64,000 bases of DNA from positions 1-64,000 of the forward strand of contig JAGNEJ010000007.1 in assembly GCA_018003315.1 (NCBI GenBank), written 5' to 3'. Below, in pieces: positions 38,401 through 46,809 of this stretch (the first letter of the stretch is position 1; the number at the start of each line of letters is the position of its first letter). This DNA comes from Verrucomicrobiales bacterium. Its GTDB lineage: Bacteria; Verrucomicrobiota; Verrucomicrobiia; Verrucomicrobiales; V1-33. The position numbers and the translations under genes were made by a program. Under the pieces are notes generated by a model that was given only the letters and a program-made list of their open reading frames with translations, made no database searches and was not told where the DNA came from.

Positions 38401-38461
38401 CCAGGCCGCCGCCGCCCATTTGCAGCTCGACGACGGAGCCCTGAAATTGAACCCTGAGTGA
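35411..38461 (+). CDS. FHA-domain protein with proline-rich linker, one membrane span and large outer domain
   Basis: The 1016-residue protein has an N-terminal FHA-like domain (about residues 5-92: VTFGSDACNDVVIP, RLLDRGSPIGTQVNG, LLQHGDTICAGNLRLSF). FHA domains bind phosphothreonine. A long proline-rich stretch (about 95-350) follows, then one transmembrane helix (LGLVAALLVMGGLVAGVLAV, about 370-390), and about 600 residues outside the cytoplasm with no domain I recognise. The architecture suggests transmission between a Ser/Thr kinase and the envelope. No kinase gene is adjacent. The outer part has repeated short helical Ala-rich segments. It is divergent from the Mrr-bactofilin gene. Confidence 0.82.
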   Translation: MAHLLASSGHRFELPAVGVTFGSDACNDVVIPAVFGVAPCQFAIWPEPGGYRLLDRGSPIGTQVNGYPVPEALLQHGDTICAGNLRLSFHSQEMPAVSDGVSPVGQASSPHMAAPPTLPTFAPLPPSGGHGEPSSLAQLMTGMGLQPAAATAVRPPMPPFAPLAQPPLPPAPGREDFGTARLPAETPGPVLPQPEPRLPIGSPPSVWSPTLPVWNEQPQTSQSPPSLPGPRPTPAQATQALPFQITGSHAETGVAPALPFSPIAGPGRGERPPVPQTQPLPPIRESPFEIFQPENAPEEDAPGAILRPASPPKHLHIPQEARTTQPPPWLRPEQEEQPALPAAEAPQKSPVIIPRLPDARGSRARRNRLGLVAALLVMGGLVAGVLAVNQWRPDLVVRIKDQVLGWFPKKPASEQPGQEVPPVKDMGTPPAAPPAQVAATVEASATPSKDTVTAHRDLAPKFFWPEATTLFSLGFPRAELRYVATAPGRGLPLPGPHCSYLEKHFDLKLQDLERLTAIQGNAEKPGVVIITTRQNLDADALLKSSALHVATTERLANGAFHRYVNRQGAPCGLLVIDRRNLVVGEPQLIQDCLAEKSGYGSAAAAALWPDFASNDLGIFLWTVKVDDTLRQQLSGASATSPAPDLGTVQSFAVRYDGSGEDCECFALRSAQATPEGFAAAATNALQSMLTLLSAQTDTRSAPGSVAQKPAPIQVNGSTASAVLQGGGEFVNLFLEGFFRPNPSERSPLEMLSKARTLAHSFNLARDLGAPEARQAHSVLEALEALQRGMSGSGRGSGMEFQTQTIEPDELQTLNNFLTFSEGYLFCRPNLEAMPEAVRNLIREASERLNAETVLSLCVPPSGEKIVRIKNLPAYVRQSISQLMSTRGAMALFGMPPLTDDELAGALKYIEQDQTGKLAWKPGEPTFTDWKAQSASSALQNASELAGMAGAAKAAGSTRLKMAADVREAITMLMQGVKGSGRFSAITFRFRDLNSQELQAAAAHLQLDDGALKLNPE

Positions 38462-38639
38462 TCCGGAGCGCCCTGCAGCATCCGTTCAGAGTCTCCCGAA
38501 CAGCAGCGCGGTGAGTGCCACATGGATCCTCGTGGGCGTGGGTGCCGCGCTAGTGCCAGTCGATTTTGTGCGCCGGATCTTCCAGAATCCAGCATCTCGT
38601 TCTTGAATCCCACGGTTCCATTGCCTACTCTGCGCCGTC

Positions 38640-39383
38640 ATGTTTCGCGTCCACTTTGCCATTCTTCTGCTCCTCGCCTGCTTTGCGGCCCAGCCCGCCA
38701 CTGCCCAGCAGCCGGACTACCGGCGCACCGAGTATGTGGTATGCAGCGGCGGCCCGGCCTTGCGCAAGTTCGAGGAATATCGCGTGAAGGATGACCGCCA
38801 CGACCGCTACTGGGGGAATTTCATCACCGCCGCCCGCATTCGCATGCAGCAGTTGCGCGGCATTCACGGGGACCAGTTGAATCTCACCTGGCTCATTTAC
38901 CGCCCGTCCTACGTCACCCGGCAGACGGAGGACCGCACGCGCCGTTCCCCGGAAATTGAATACGTGTGCGATCTGAATCTGATACAGGCCGCGGCCGCCA
39001 AGGTGAACGCCCGCATCGTCTGGTTCAGCTCCACCCAGGAATTTGTCAGTTTCCTCAATCGCCACACCTCCCTCAAAATGTGCGGATTCGAATACTTCGG
39101 TCACTCTAACAAATTCTGCTTTCTGTTCGACTACAGCGCCGAACTGCTGGGTTGCTCCATCTGTTACCTTCACGAAAAACACCTTGGAGTGCTCAAACGG
39201 GGCATCTTCACCCGCGACGCCCATGTGCAAAGCTGGGGCTGCCACACGGGCGAAAGCATGAGTGCGGCGTGGAAACGTGCCACGGGCCATGGCATGCTCG
39301 GTGCCACCGGCAAGACCGACTATGCGGCCATCTCCGACGGGAAGACGCTGCCCGCCCTGAGCGAGGGCCGCTGGACCGAGTAG
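38640..39383 (+). CDS. Secreted protein with caspase-like His/Cys motifs, function unknown
   Basis: The 247-residue protein has a signal peptide (residues about 1-22, AILLLLACFAAQPATAQ). Two short motifs, EYFGHSNKFCF (His about residue 156) and SWGCHTGESM (Cys about residue 201), have the spacing and local sequence of the catalytic His and Cys of caspase/gingipain-like peptidases (YxGHG and DxCHSG). Between them lies the hydrophobic CSICYLHE. I do not recognise a named family, and the peptidase suggestion rests only on these motifs. It follows the FHA gene on the same strand with a 178-bp gap. Confidence 0.65.
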   Translation: MFRVHFAILLLLACFAAQPATAQQPDYRRTEYVVCSGGPALRKFEEYRVKDDRHDRYWGNFITAARIRMQQLRGIHGDQLNLTWLIYRPSYVTRQTEDRTRRSPEIEYVCDLNLIQAAAAKVNARIVWFSSTQEFVSFLNRHTSLKMCGFEYFGHSNKFCFLFDYSAELLGCSICYLHEKHLGVLKRGIFTRDAHVQSWGCHTGESMSAAWKRATGHGMLGATGKTDYAAISDGKTLPALSEGRWTE

Positions 39384-39510
39384 CACCGCCATGCGCGACC
39401 CCGGTTGCGCATTCCGCGTGCATTTTCGGAGTTAACCAGTCAGTCAATCATTTGCTACTTGTTTGAGCGGGGGAAATTCGTTGCCCGAAATTGGCGTTCC
39501 GTTAATTTGC

Positions 39511-39631
39511 AGGCGTTCGCCAAGGCGAACATTGGGGGTTGAATACCGGCGGTCCATCTGGGGGGCTCTGCATGCAGGTAACTTAGGGGGGAGCCTGCGG
39601 CAGGAACCGGGTGGACCGCTTTTTTTTTTTT
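39511..39631 (+). ncRNA. Candidate structured small RNA ending in a poly-T terminator
   Basis: The stretch contains a short hairpin (GTTCGCC AA GGCGAAC near 39514-39529). A long-range stem pairs 39549-39561 (GCGGTCCATCTGG) with 39607-39619 (CCGGGTGGACCGC), with two mismatches. Twelve T residues (39620-39631) follow directly, as in an intrinsic terminator. Inside the loop, GGCTC/GAGCC and competing GCAGG/CCTGC pairings are possible. No gene lies immediately downstream on this strand. The 5' end is not defined. It could instead be only a large terminator for the upstream gene. Confidence 0.45.
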
Positions 39632-39647
39632 CGGACAGCAGGGCTGG

Positions 39648-40130
39648 TCAGGTCCATTGGCGGGGGCGTCCCCTGCGCGTATCCTCGATGGTGAAGGCGC
39701 TCTGGATCCAGTTCACGCGGGGAGGTTTCCCGGCTTCCAGCAGGACTTCAACAATGTCGCAGCGGTAGGGTACGGGTCGGTTGTCCAACAGGCGCAGCCA
39801 GTAGAGCGCTCCGCGGGAAATGAGCCGCTGCTTGTCGAGATTCACCGCCTCCGCGGGCCGACCGAAGCGCTCGCTGGTGCGCGATTTCACCTCCACAAAG
39901 ATCAGGATGCGCCCGTGCCGCGCCACGATGTCCACTTCACCGCCGGATGGCGCCCGGAAGTTCCGGTAGAGAACCCGGCAGCCATGGACATACAAATGGC
40001 GTGCGGCAATCCTTTCCCCCAGCACGCCGATTTCGTCCTTGTCCAGTGGGACGCCGTCAGGCTTCGCCAAAGTCGAAGGTGCGCTGAGCAACCGGCTGAA
40101 ACGACGTGCGATGAATCGGACAAGGTCCAT
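39648..40130 (-). CDS. yraN: YraN family (UPF0102) predicted nuclease
   Basis: The 160-residue protein contains the YraN PD-(D/E)XK-like signature: [10 protein letters not shown] followed by LIFVEVKSR, preceded by [22 protein letters not shown]. Its role is not established; the gene commonly neighbours rnhB. I chose the ATG at 40130 ([11 protein letters not shown]). It overlaps the 3' end of rnhB by 74 bp on the same strand, so the two are translated from one transcript. Confidence 0.88.
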   Translation of the reverse strand: MDLVRFIARRFSRLLSAPSTLAKPDGVPLDKDEIGVLGERIAARHLYVHGCRVLYRNFRAPSGGEVDIVARHGRILIFVEVKSRTSERFGRPAEAVNLDKQRLISRGALYWLRLLDNRPVPYRCDIVEVLLEAGKPPRVNWIQSAFTIEDTRRGRPRQWT

Positions 40131-40722
40131 GTTTTCTGAGAGATGCAAGATGTTCTGCGGTGCCGTAACCCTTGTGTGAGGCAAATCCATACTGCGGATA
40201 CTGGGTCGCGCATTCCACCATCAGCCGGTCCCGCACCACCTTGGCGATGACGCTGGCCGCGGCGATGCTCAGGGACAGCGCATCCCCGCCGACGATCGCG
40301 TGTTGCGGATGGGGAAATCCCCGGACCGGCAGACCGTCGATGAGCACCATGTCCGGGATGACCCCCAAAGCCTGCACGGCGCGCTCCATCGCCAGGTGGG
40401 TGGCGCGCAGAATGTTCAAGCGGTCGATTTCCTCCACCGTGGCCAGGGCGAAGGCGTGGCGGATGCGGGCATCCGTTGTCAGGAAATGATAAACCTCCTC
40501 GCGCTGCCGCGGCGTGAGCTTTTTGGAATCATCAAGCACCGGGTGTGCGAAGTCCCGCGGCAGCAGCACAGCCGCCGCCACCACCGGCCCGGCCAGCGGC
40601 CCGCGGCCTGCTTCATCCACACCGACCACGCAGCAGCGCCCCGTTTCCCAGAACTGGCGCTCGACCCCCAGGGTGCAGCGCCGCCTGGTATTGGCTGACT
40701 GTTCATTTCTGGACCGCGCCAT
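40057..40722 (-). CDS. rnhB: Ribonuclease HII
   Basis: The 221-residue enzyme removes RNA, including single ribonucleotides, from DNA. The catalytic signature [14 protein letters not shown] is near residue 35, [12 protein letters not shown] follows, and [16 protein letters not shown] is also typical. The C-terminus ([23 protein letters not shown]) matches the family. It overlaps the downstream yraN gene, an arrangement common in bacteria. Confidence 0.95.
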   Translation of the reverse strand: MARSRNEQSANTRRRCTLGVERQFWETGRCCVVGVDEAGRGPLAGPVVAAAVLLPRDFAHPVLDDSKKLTPRQREEVYHFLTTDARIRHAFALATVEEIDRLNILRATHLAMERAVQALGVIPDMVLIDGLPVRGFPHPQHAIVGGDALSLSIAAASVIAKVVRDRLMVECATQYPQYGFASHKGYGTAEHLASLRKHGPCPIHRTSFQPVAQRTFDFGEA

Positions 40723-40777
40723 GTCGTGCAGAATGCGTCAAACTCAGGGCGGACCAGGGCTGCGGACCACCGCGAAA

Positions 40778-41626
40778 TCAGACGTGTTTTGGCGGCAGGG
40801 CGGCCTCCTCGTCATCCTCATCCGGCTCTTCAGGGTCGTCCTCAATTTCACGCTGCCATTTGCGGGAAATCCACGGACGCACCAGCCCGTAGGCCAGATA
40901 GGAAAGGAAAAACACCGGGAGCATGATGCGCCATTTCCAGACCGTAATCATGAGGACCACAATCGCCCCCAGCACCCAGGGGAAGGAACGCCGGGTCCGC
41001 CAGGAAAGGCCCTTGAAGCTGGGATAGCGCACATTGCTGAACATGAGGATCGACAGCACGATCATCACCACCACCAGCGCATACTTCCAGTTTCCGATTT
41101 CGCGGTCCTTTTCGTAGATGTCCACCAGCAGCAGGGTCAGCGAGCTGATGACCCCGGCGGCAGCCGGAATGGGACAGCCCTGGAAATCCTTCGACGCACT
41201 TTTCTTTCCGGTGGCAGCCACGCAGTTGAAGCGGGCCAGCCGCATGGATCCGCATAACAAATAGAAAAAGGCAATGATCCAGCCGAGGCGGTCGAAGGAG
41301 GCATTGAATTCCTTCAGAACAATATCGTGAACCAACAGCGCTGGCGCCACGCCGAACGACACCACGTCCGCGAGGGAATCGAACTCCCGGCCAAATGGCG
41401 ACTCCTCTCCCACCAGCCGGGCGATCCGTCCGTCGAGGGCGTCAAACAGGCACGCCCCGAGAATGAGACCGATGGCCCATTTGTAGTGGCCGAGGGTGTC
41501 CGGCCGCGGCTCCTCCATCCAGAACGTCAGGATGCTGAGGATGGCGGCGAATCCGCAGAAGAGATTTCCAGCCGTCATCAGGTTCGGCCAGAGGTAGATT
41601 TTTGGAGTGGAATGGTCTTCCTGCAT
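40778..41626 (-). CDS. pssA: CDP-diacylglycerol-serine O-phosphatidyltransferase
   Basis: The 282-residue integral membrane enzyme makes phosphatidylserine from CDP-diacylglycerol and serine. It carries the full CDP-alcohol phosphotransferase motif D65-G-x2-A-R-x8-G-x3-D83-x3-D87 (in DALDGRIARLVG and GREFDSLADVVS) and six or more hydrophobic helices. The N-terminal NLMTAGNLFCGF is typical. The C-terminal tail is highly acidic (EIEDDPEEPDEDDEEA). It is divergent from the rhodanese gene. Confidence 0.9.
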   Translation of the reverse strand: MQEDHSTPKIYLWPNLMTAGNLFCGFAAILSILTFWMEEPRPDTLGHYKWAIGLILGACLFDALDGRIARLVGEESPFGREFDSLADVVSFGVAPALLVHDIVLKEFNASFDRLGWIIAFFYLLCGSMRLARFNCVAATGKKSASKDFQGCPIPAAAGVISSLTLLLVDIYEKDREIGNWKYALVVVMIVLSILMFSNVRYPSFKGLSWRTRRSFPWVLGAIVVLMITVWKWRIMLPVFFLSYLAYGLVRPWISRKWQREIEDDPEEPDEDDEEAALPPKHV

Positions 41627-41762
41627 GGAAGGGAGTGGAAAAGTGCGGTTGGAGCACGGCCGACGGCGCAGTGAGCCTTTCGGTAAATTCGGTGGCGATG
41701 CAGTGCCGTCCGGTTACCGTAATGGTTCCTGACCCCTTGAAAAGCCCCTTTTTCACCCCCCC

Positions 41763-42314
41763 ATGCCTGCGCTGCATCCTGACATGACCATGGCGGAAAT
41801 TGTTGCCTCCCATCCCGGAGCCCGCCGCGCCCTGTTTTCCAAATACCATCTCGGAGGTTGCCGCAGTTGCGCCTTCAGCGACACCGAGACGCTGCGAGCG
41901 CTCTGTCTGCGCAATGACAACCTGCCCGTTGCGGAGGTCCTGGCCCACCTCGAGACCAGCAGGGAAAATGATGCCGCACTGCAAATCTCCCCTGCCGATC
42001 TGGCTCAGGCGCTGCTGTCCCCGCAGCCTCCGCGCCTGGTGGATGTCCGCAGCCGCGAAGAACACGAGGCCGTCCACCTGCCGGGAGATCACTTTCTCAG
42101 CCAGGACCTTCTGCAGCAGGCCTTCGCCACCTGGGAAAAATCCGCCCCGCTGGTGCTCTACTGCCACAAGGGCGGCCGCAGCCTGGACCTCGCCGCTTAT
42201 TTTTCCGGACATGGATTCACCCAGGTGAAAGCACTGGCGGGCGGCATCGATGCCTGGAGCGCCGAAGTCGATTCCTCGCTGCCGCGCTATCGCGTGGAAC
42301 TGGAATCCGCCTGA
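41763..42314 (+). CDS. ScdA_N/DUF1858-like domain fused to a rhodanese
   Basis: The 183-residue protein has a short N-terminal domain (about residues 8-60) resembling DUF1858/ScdA_N, with MTMAEIVASHPGARRALFSKY and a CRSC pair (C33, C36). The C-terminal rhodanese domain has the active-site cysteine C134 in YCHKGGRS. Rhodaneses transfer sulfane sulfur. The N-terminal cysteines suggest metal, redox or sulfur-carrier involvement; this is inference. A possible partner, the cysteine desulfurase, is far away at 14.7-15.8 kb. Confidence 0.82.
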   Translation: MPALHPDMTMAEIVASHPGARRALFSKYHLGGCRSCAFSDTETLRALCLRNDNLPVAEVLAHLETSRENDAALQISPADLAQALLSPQPPRLVDVRSREEHEAVHLPGDHFLSQDLLQQAFATWEKSAPLVLYCHKGGRSLDLAAYFSGHGFTQVKALAGGIDAWSAEVDSSLPRYRVELESA

Positions 42315-42393
42315 TCCGACAGTCCGCGGCGTTTTCAACGTCCGGAGCATCTGCGGGAGTTGTCACCGCAGCGCTTTCGCGTTTATTCGGCAA

Positions 42394-45168
42394 ATGCCCA
42401 TCCGAATCGAATGCTTCCTCTGCACGTCGCTTGCCTGTGCCTCCCTTGCCGCAGCAGAACCGGAGGTCGCGGGAGAAGAAATGCCGCGCATCCCGCCGGT
42501 CGCGCCGGACCGCGCGGCGGCCACGTTTGCCTTGCCTCCGGCAGTGTCACTCAGCCTGGCAGCGGCGGAGCCGGACGTGTCGAGCCCGGTGGCAATCGCC
42601 TTTGACGAATGGGGCGCACTGTTTGTCTGCGAAATGCGCGACTATCCGCTGCCGGAAATGCGGGAGAAAAAACTGGGCCGCATCCGGAAACTAACGGATC
42701 GCGACGGTGATGGACGTTATGAATCCGCAACGGCGTTTTTGGCGGACCTGCCTTGGCCGACCGGCGTGACCTGTTCGAACGGCGGGGTGCTGGTGCTCGC
42801 GACGCCGGATTTGATTTTTGCCAAAGACACCAATGGCGATGGCGTGGCCGACGAACGCCGGGTGGTGGCCACCGGATTCGGCTCTGCACGGCCAAAACCG
42901 AACGTCCAGGCACTGCCGAACAGTCTCCAGTGGGGGCCGGACGGCCGCATCTGGGGCGCCACCGCTGGAAACGGCGGAAGCGCGGGCAAGGTCAGGCTGG
43001 ACGGAGCGGACTTTTCACTCAACTGCGGTGCAGATGATTTGCGGGCAGAAAGCGGAACCGCGCAGTATGGCATGACGTTCGATCCCAGCGGGCGGCGCTT
43101 TGTTTGCAGCAACAGCCATCACATCCAGTGGGTGGAATGGGAGCGCTGGCAGGGTGGAACCCTGGCCGGGCCGCCTTCCGTGTTGGTGGACATTCCCGCG
43201 GATGGACCCGCCGCACCGGTATTCCGCCGGAGCCCGGACGAACCCTGGCGCATTGTCAGGACGCGCTGGCGCGCCTCGGGACTTTCCCCCGGCATCGTGG
43301 AAGGCGGAGGCAGGGTTTCCGGATACTTCACCTCCGCCAGCGGCATTCACTGTTATGCGGGCGATTCCTTGCCTGCGGAGTTCCGGGGAAACTTTTTTGT
43401 CGGCGATGTCGGCAGCAATCTGGTGCACCGAAAAATTGTCAGGGAATCCGCAGACCGCCTGGAGGCCATCCGGGACGCGAGCGAGGCAAACCATGAATTC
43501 CTGGCCAGCACGGACAACTGGTTTCGTCCGGTCGCCTTTGCCGACGGTCCCGATGGGGCGCTTTACGTCGTGGACATGTACCGCGAAGTCATTGAGCACC
43601 CGGATTCCCTGCCCCCGGCCATCAAGAAACACCTGGACTTGGCCAGCGGAGCGGAACGGGGAAGGATTTGGCGCATTTCGGGCAGGGAAACACCGCGGAC
43701 ACGAAGCCTCCCCGGTGCGGCCACCACGCCGGAACTTGTGGCCATGCTGGCGTCGCCTAACGGCTGGCACCGCTCCACCGCGCAGCGCCTGCTCTGCGAA
43801 CGCCGCGACCCCGAGGCCACCGGACCGCTCAAACAATCCACCAGCCCGCTGGCCCTTGCCGTGCTGGCGCAACGCACGCAGCTCACCACGGCGGATGTGC
43901 GCCGTGTTCTGACCGCAGGAGGTGCGGAGTCCCGCAGGCTCGCCGTGCGGTTTCTGGAATCGGCCAACGATGTCCGTGGTGCCGGTGCCGCAGAATTGCG
44001 CCACCGGCTGGCTTCCGAGACCGATCCTTTCCTGCTGGTCGAACTTGCCGGCAGCCTCGCTCCGCTGAATTCCACGGAACGGGTGGAAATCCTGAAAAAG
44101 CTCCAGGGTGCCGGCGCGAAATTTCAGCGGGTGCGCCAGGCGATTCTGCTGGCGCTCAAGGACGCCAACGAGGCTTGGTCACTGGCACAATCCTCGCAGG
44201 ATGATCGGCTTTGGAGCCTGCTGGGCGGCCATGAGCCCCTGCGCAGCGAAATTTCCACCCGCCTTGCCGCGATGCCGCCCGGCGAGGCCGCGCCGCTCTG
44301 GGCAGCCCTGGGGGCAAAACCCGTGCCCGATCCCCTGCTGGCGTGGGCCAGGGAGCACTGGGAACTTCGCGGTGCAGTGCCGCTGCTGGTCCTGTCAGGA
44401 AATGAGCAGGCGGCGCTCGAACGCATCTTCCTGACCAATTCTCCCCACGATGCCCTGCGGCGCGAGGCCCTGTCTGGTCTGGCTCCGCAACGCGCCGCCG
44501 CCATCTGCGCGGCTTGGAGCCGGATTCCAGCCGGCCTGCGTCAGGATTTTCTGGAATGGTGCCTGCGGCGGGCTGAATCCACCGAGGCGCTCCTCGCGGC
44601 CATGGAACAGGGCCAGCCTTCCGTCTCGGAACTGAACCATTCCCAGGCGGAACGGCTTCGCGGTGCCGACTCGGAATCCGTCAGAAATCGTGCCTTGAAA
44701 CTGCTCGGGCCTCCTCCTCCAAACAGGCAGGAAATGATCGCCCTCCACCAGCCCGCACTGAAAATGGCAGGCGACGCCAAGGCAGGGGAAGTCATCTACC
44801 GCCAGCGCTGCCTGCAATGCCACCGGCATGGCAATGAAGGCAATGCCATCGGTCCGGACCGCGTGACCTTCCGCAATCTGGGCAAACCGACACTGCTGGT
44901 GAACCTGCTCGACCCGAACCGGGATGTGGCTCCGGCCTACTCGGTCGTTTCCGCCCTGAAGGCCGACGGTGAAACGATGACCGGGCTGCTGGTTTCCGAA
45001 AATTCCGGCACCGTGGTGCTCAAGCTGCCCACTGGTCAGGAGGTGACTCTGCTCGCCAGGGAAATCCGTAGGCTGGATCGCGTTTCCCGCTCCCTGATGC
45101 CGGAGGGACTGGAGGCCGGACTGTCAGACGAGGACCTCGCCGGTCTCCTGGAATTTTTGATCCAGTAA
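42394..45168 (+). CDS. PVC-type membrane-bound dehydrogenase with HEAT-like repeats and cytochrome c-like haem site
   Basis: The 924-residue protein has a signal peptide (CFLCTSLACASLAAAEP). Its N-terminal beta-propeller (about 50-420) has SSPVAIAFDEWGALFVCEMRDYP and DLIFAKDTNGDGVAD, the Piru_Ver membrane-bound dehydrogenase type. A helical repeat region follows, and a C-terminal haem-binding domain contains CLQCH near residue 806 with IGPDRVTFRNLGK. This architecture is a hallmark of Planctomycetes and Verrucomicrobia. The substrate is unknown, and the electron-transfer role is inferred from the haem site. I chose the ATG at 42394 because it begins the signal peptide. It follows the rhodanese gene by 79 bp. 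Confidence 0.9.
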   Translation: MPIRIECFLCTSLACASLAAAEPEVAGEEMPRIPPVAPDRAAATFALPPAVSLSLAAAEPDVSSPVAIAFDEWGALFVCEMRDYPLPEMREKKLGRIRKLTDRDGDGRYESATAFLADLPWPTGVTCSNGGVLVLATPDLIFAKDTNGDGVADERRVVATGFGSARPKPNVQALPNSLQWGPDGRIWGATAGNGGSAGKVRLDGADFSLNCGADDLRAESGTAQYGMTFDPSGRRFVCSNSHHIQWVEWERWQGGTLAGPPSVLVDIPADGPAAPVFRRSPDEPWRIVRTRWRASGLSPGIVEGGGRVSGYFTSASGIHCYAGDSLPAEFRGNFFVGDVGSNLVHRKIVRESADRLEAIRDASEANHEFLASTDNWFRPVAFADGPDGALYVVDMYREVIEHPDSLPPAIKKHLDLASGAERGRIWRISGRETPRTRSLPGAATTPELVAMLASPNGWHRSTAQRLLCERRDPEATGPLKQSTSPLALAVLAQRTQLTTADVRRVLTAGGAESRRLAVRFLESANDVRGAGAAELRHRLASETDPFLLVELAGSLAPLNSTERVEILKKLQGAGAKFQRVRQAILLALKDANEAWSLAQSSQDDRLWSLLGGHEPLRSEISTRLAAMPPGEAAPLWAALGAKPVPDPLLAWAREHWELRGAVPLLVLSGNEQAALERIFLTNSPHDALRREALSGLAPQRAAAICAAWSRIPAGLRQDFLEWCLRRAESTEALLAAMEQGQPSVSELNHSQAERLRGADSESVRNRALKLLGPPPPNRQEMIALHQPALKMAGDAKAGEVIYRQRCLQCHRHGNEGNAIGPDRVTFRNLGKPTLLVNLLDPNRDVAPAYSVVSALKADGETMTGLLVSENSGTVVLKLPTGQEVTLLAREIRRLDRVSRSLMPEGLEAGLSDEDLAGLLEFLIQ

Positions 45169-45213
45169 TCCCTTATCGCCGGGATTCTGCTGATTTTGCG
45201 CAGGAATTTTGTG

Positions 45214-46752
45214 TTATGCTGGTGCGGCGAGAGTTGGGATGATGAGGTGTTCGCAGATCTTGAGCAGAGCCAACAACAGGCGGCGGCCGGTTCCGGTGAT
45301 GGAATACTTGTAGGTTTTTCCGATCTTCTTGAGCACCTCGTGCAGCCGCAGTGGCTTGAGCAGGCGGCTGATCTTTCCGCTGCTCCACCCCGGCAGCAAT
45401 GGACGCAGCCGTTTGTTCGTCATGCCGCTGATCAAGTGCTCGCCCCGGAACACGGCCAGCAGCGCTTCCAGATCGCACGCGCAAAAGAGGTTGAAGCCCC
45501 GGCTGCGCCGCTTGTTCCCGTCGCTGATGGGTGTGGTTATTTTGTCCAGCCGGCGCGGGCCTTCGCTGCGGTCCTCCAGATCGCTCAAAAACTGGAGGTA
45601 GCGCGTATTGGCTGCGCCCAAAAGCCCACGCAGATCGCCCAGGCTGTCGATGGACTGTTTTAACGGGGTCAGCTGTGAGGTGACGGTGCCGTCGCAGTGT
45701 TCCACCTTGCGGTGGTGTTTGAAAAAGGTCACGTCGTTGGCCGTGCATTCGATGCGCAGCACTCTCCCGCGCTTGTCGTAGAGCTTGAGGGACGCGGGAC
45801 CGAAAAAGTGCTTGATGCGCGTGCCTTCCACGCGCGTGCTGAAGTCGCTGCCCACCTGCGTGTCAGGGGTTTTGGGCAGAGGCCGGCCGAGGAACTTCGC
45901 CACGTCGGGCGCTTTGACGGTGAGGATGGCCTGTCGGCTGATCTCCGCATACACCGGCGCGAGTGCTTCCCGGCTTTTCCACACAAGGTCGGTGGCGTAC
46001 TTCACCTGCATGAGGCTCCAGTGATAGCCGGCGGGAAACTGGTGGAGAAAAGGTACACACTGCGCCGCCAGCGTATCCAGATCGCAGTGCAGCGCGCTCA
46101 GATCGAAGTCGTCAGCCAGTTGCTGAGCCCCCGCCCAGTCGTCACACTGCACAAACGCGTTGTCCTCCATTGTATAACCGATGCCGGCTTTGCCCAGTCG
46201 CAGCGCAAGAGCGTTGTGACCATTGAAGTAAATTTGGATGCGGCACGGCAGCCAGGTCTGCACCCTCACATCAATGAGCCCGAGTCGTGCATGCATGAAG
46301 TAGAAGTAAAAGTGCAGGCACTTGCCGCTGGTGGCGCGCACACTGGCACGGCCGCCCTGACGGTCATGCCAGGGCTCGAAGGCGGTGCAATTTTCCATGG
46401 CACTGAACACATGAACGAGCCCCGGGTGCCGCCCGCGCTTCTCCAGGATGGCGGCGACGCGCTCGTCCTTGCGGAAGTTTTTTCGCCGGATGAACTCCAC
46501 CTCCAAACCGGCATCCGTGGCGAGAGACTTGGCGCGCTCACAAATCTGCCTGCGCAGCGGATCGGCGAACTCCTTGATGTCAAAACAAAGGATCCCTTCG
46601 TGCGCGAGGCGGGCGGTGACTGCGTCCGCATGGGCGACTTCCACCAGAGTCCCGGTGATGACGACACGGTCCAAACAACTGAGAGTTCCTTCGACTTGGT
46701 TGGCGTAGCGCTCCAGCAATCCCGTCGGCGTGCAGGCATGAGGTGCATTCAT
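45214..46752 (-). CDS. 512-residue protein of a possibly mobile, multicopy family
   Basis: The protein begins MNAPHACTPTGLLERYANQVEGTLSCLDRVVITGTL and contains LEVEFIRRKNFRKDERV, HPGLVHVFSAMENC and IQIYFNGHNALALRLGKAGIGY. I recall this family as uncharacterised and present in many copies per genome in planctomycetes and related phyla, often labelled MarR-like. No classical transposase DDE triad was evident to me. It is flanked by convergent housekeeping genes and starts 57 bp from the AMP-ligase stop, as an insertion might. A GC-rich inverted repeat (CCGGC-TCC-GCCGG, near 46790-46802) and a CTGC/GCAG hairpin near 45190-45201 lie close to the two ends. Mobility is a guess from these facts. Confidence 0.65.
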   Translation of the reverse strand: MNAPHACTPTGLLERYANQVEGTLSCLDRVVITGTLVEVAHADAVTARLAHEGILCFDIKEFADPLRRQICERAKSLATDAGLEVEFIRRKNFRKDERVAAILEKRGRHPGLVHVFSAMENCTAFEPWHDRQGGRASVRATSGKCLHFYFYFMHARLGLIDVRVQTWLPCRIQIYFNGHNALALRLGKAGIGYTMEDNAFVQCDDWAGAQQLADDFDLSALHCDLDTLAAQCVPFLHQFPAGYHWSLMQVKYATDLVWKSREALAPVYAEISRQAILTVKAPDVAKFLGRPLPKTPDTQVGSDFSTRVEGTRIKHFFGPASLKLYDKRGRVLRIECTANDVTFFKHHRKVEHCDGTVTSQLTPLKQSIDSLGDLRGLLGAANTRYLQFLSDLEDRSEGPRRLDKITTPISDGNKRRSRGFNLFCACDLEALLAVFRGEHLISGMTNKRLRPLLPGWSSGKISRLLKPLRLHEVLKKIGKTYKYSITGTGRRLLLALLKICEHLIIPTLAAPA

Positions 46753-46809
46753 GCCGCCATGCTACCATTCACGGCAAACTCTTGGTTCCGGCTCCGCCGG
46801 GTTAGGAAC

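Noticed and set aside
39541-39631. 4.5S signal recognition particle RNA
   Set aside because: The stretch has a GGGGGGCTCTG start-like run but no conserved SRP apical loop (GGAAGG-type), so it does not fit.
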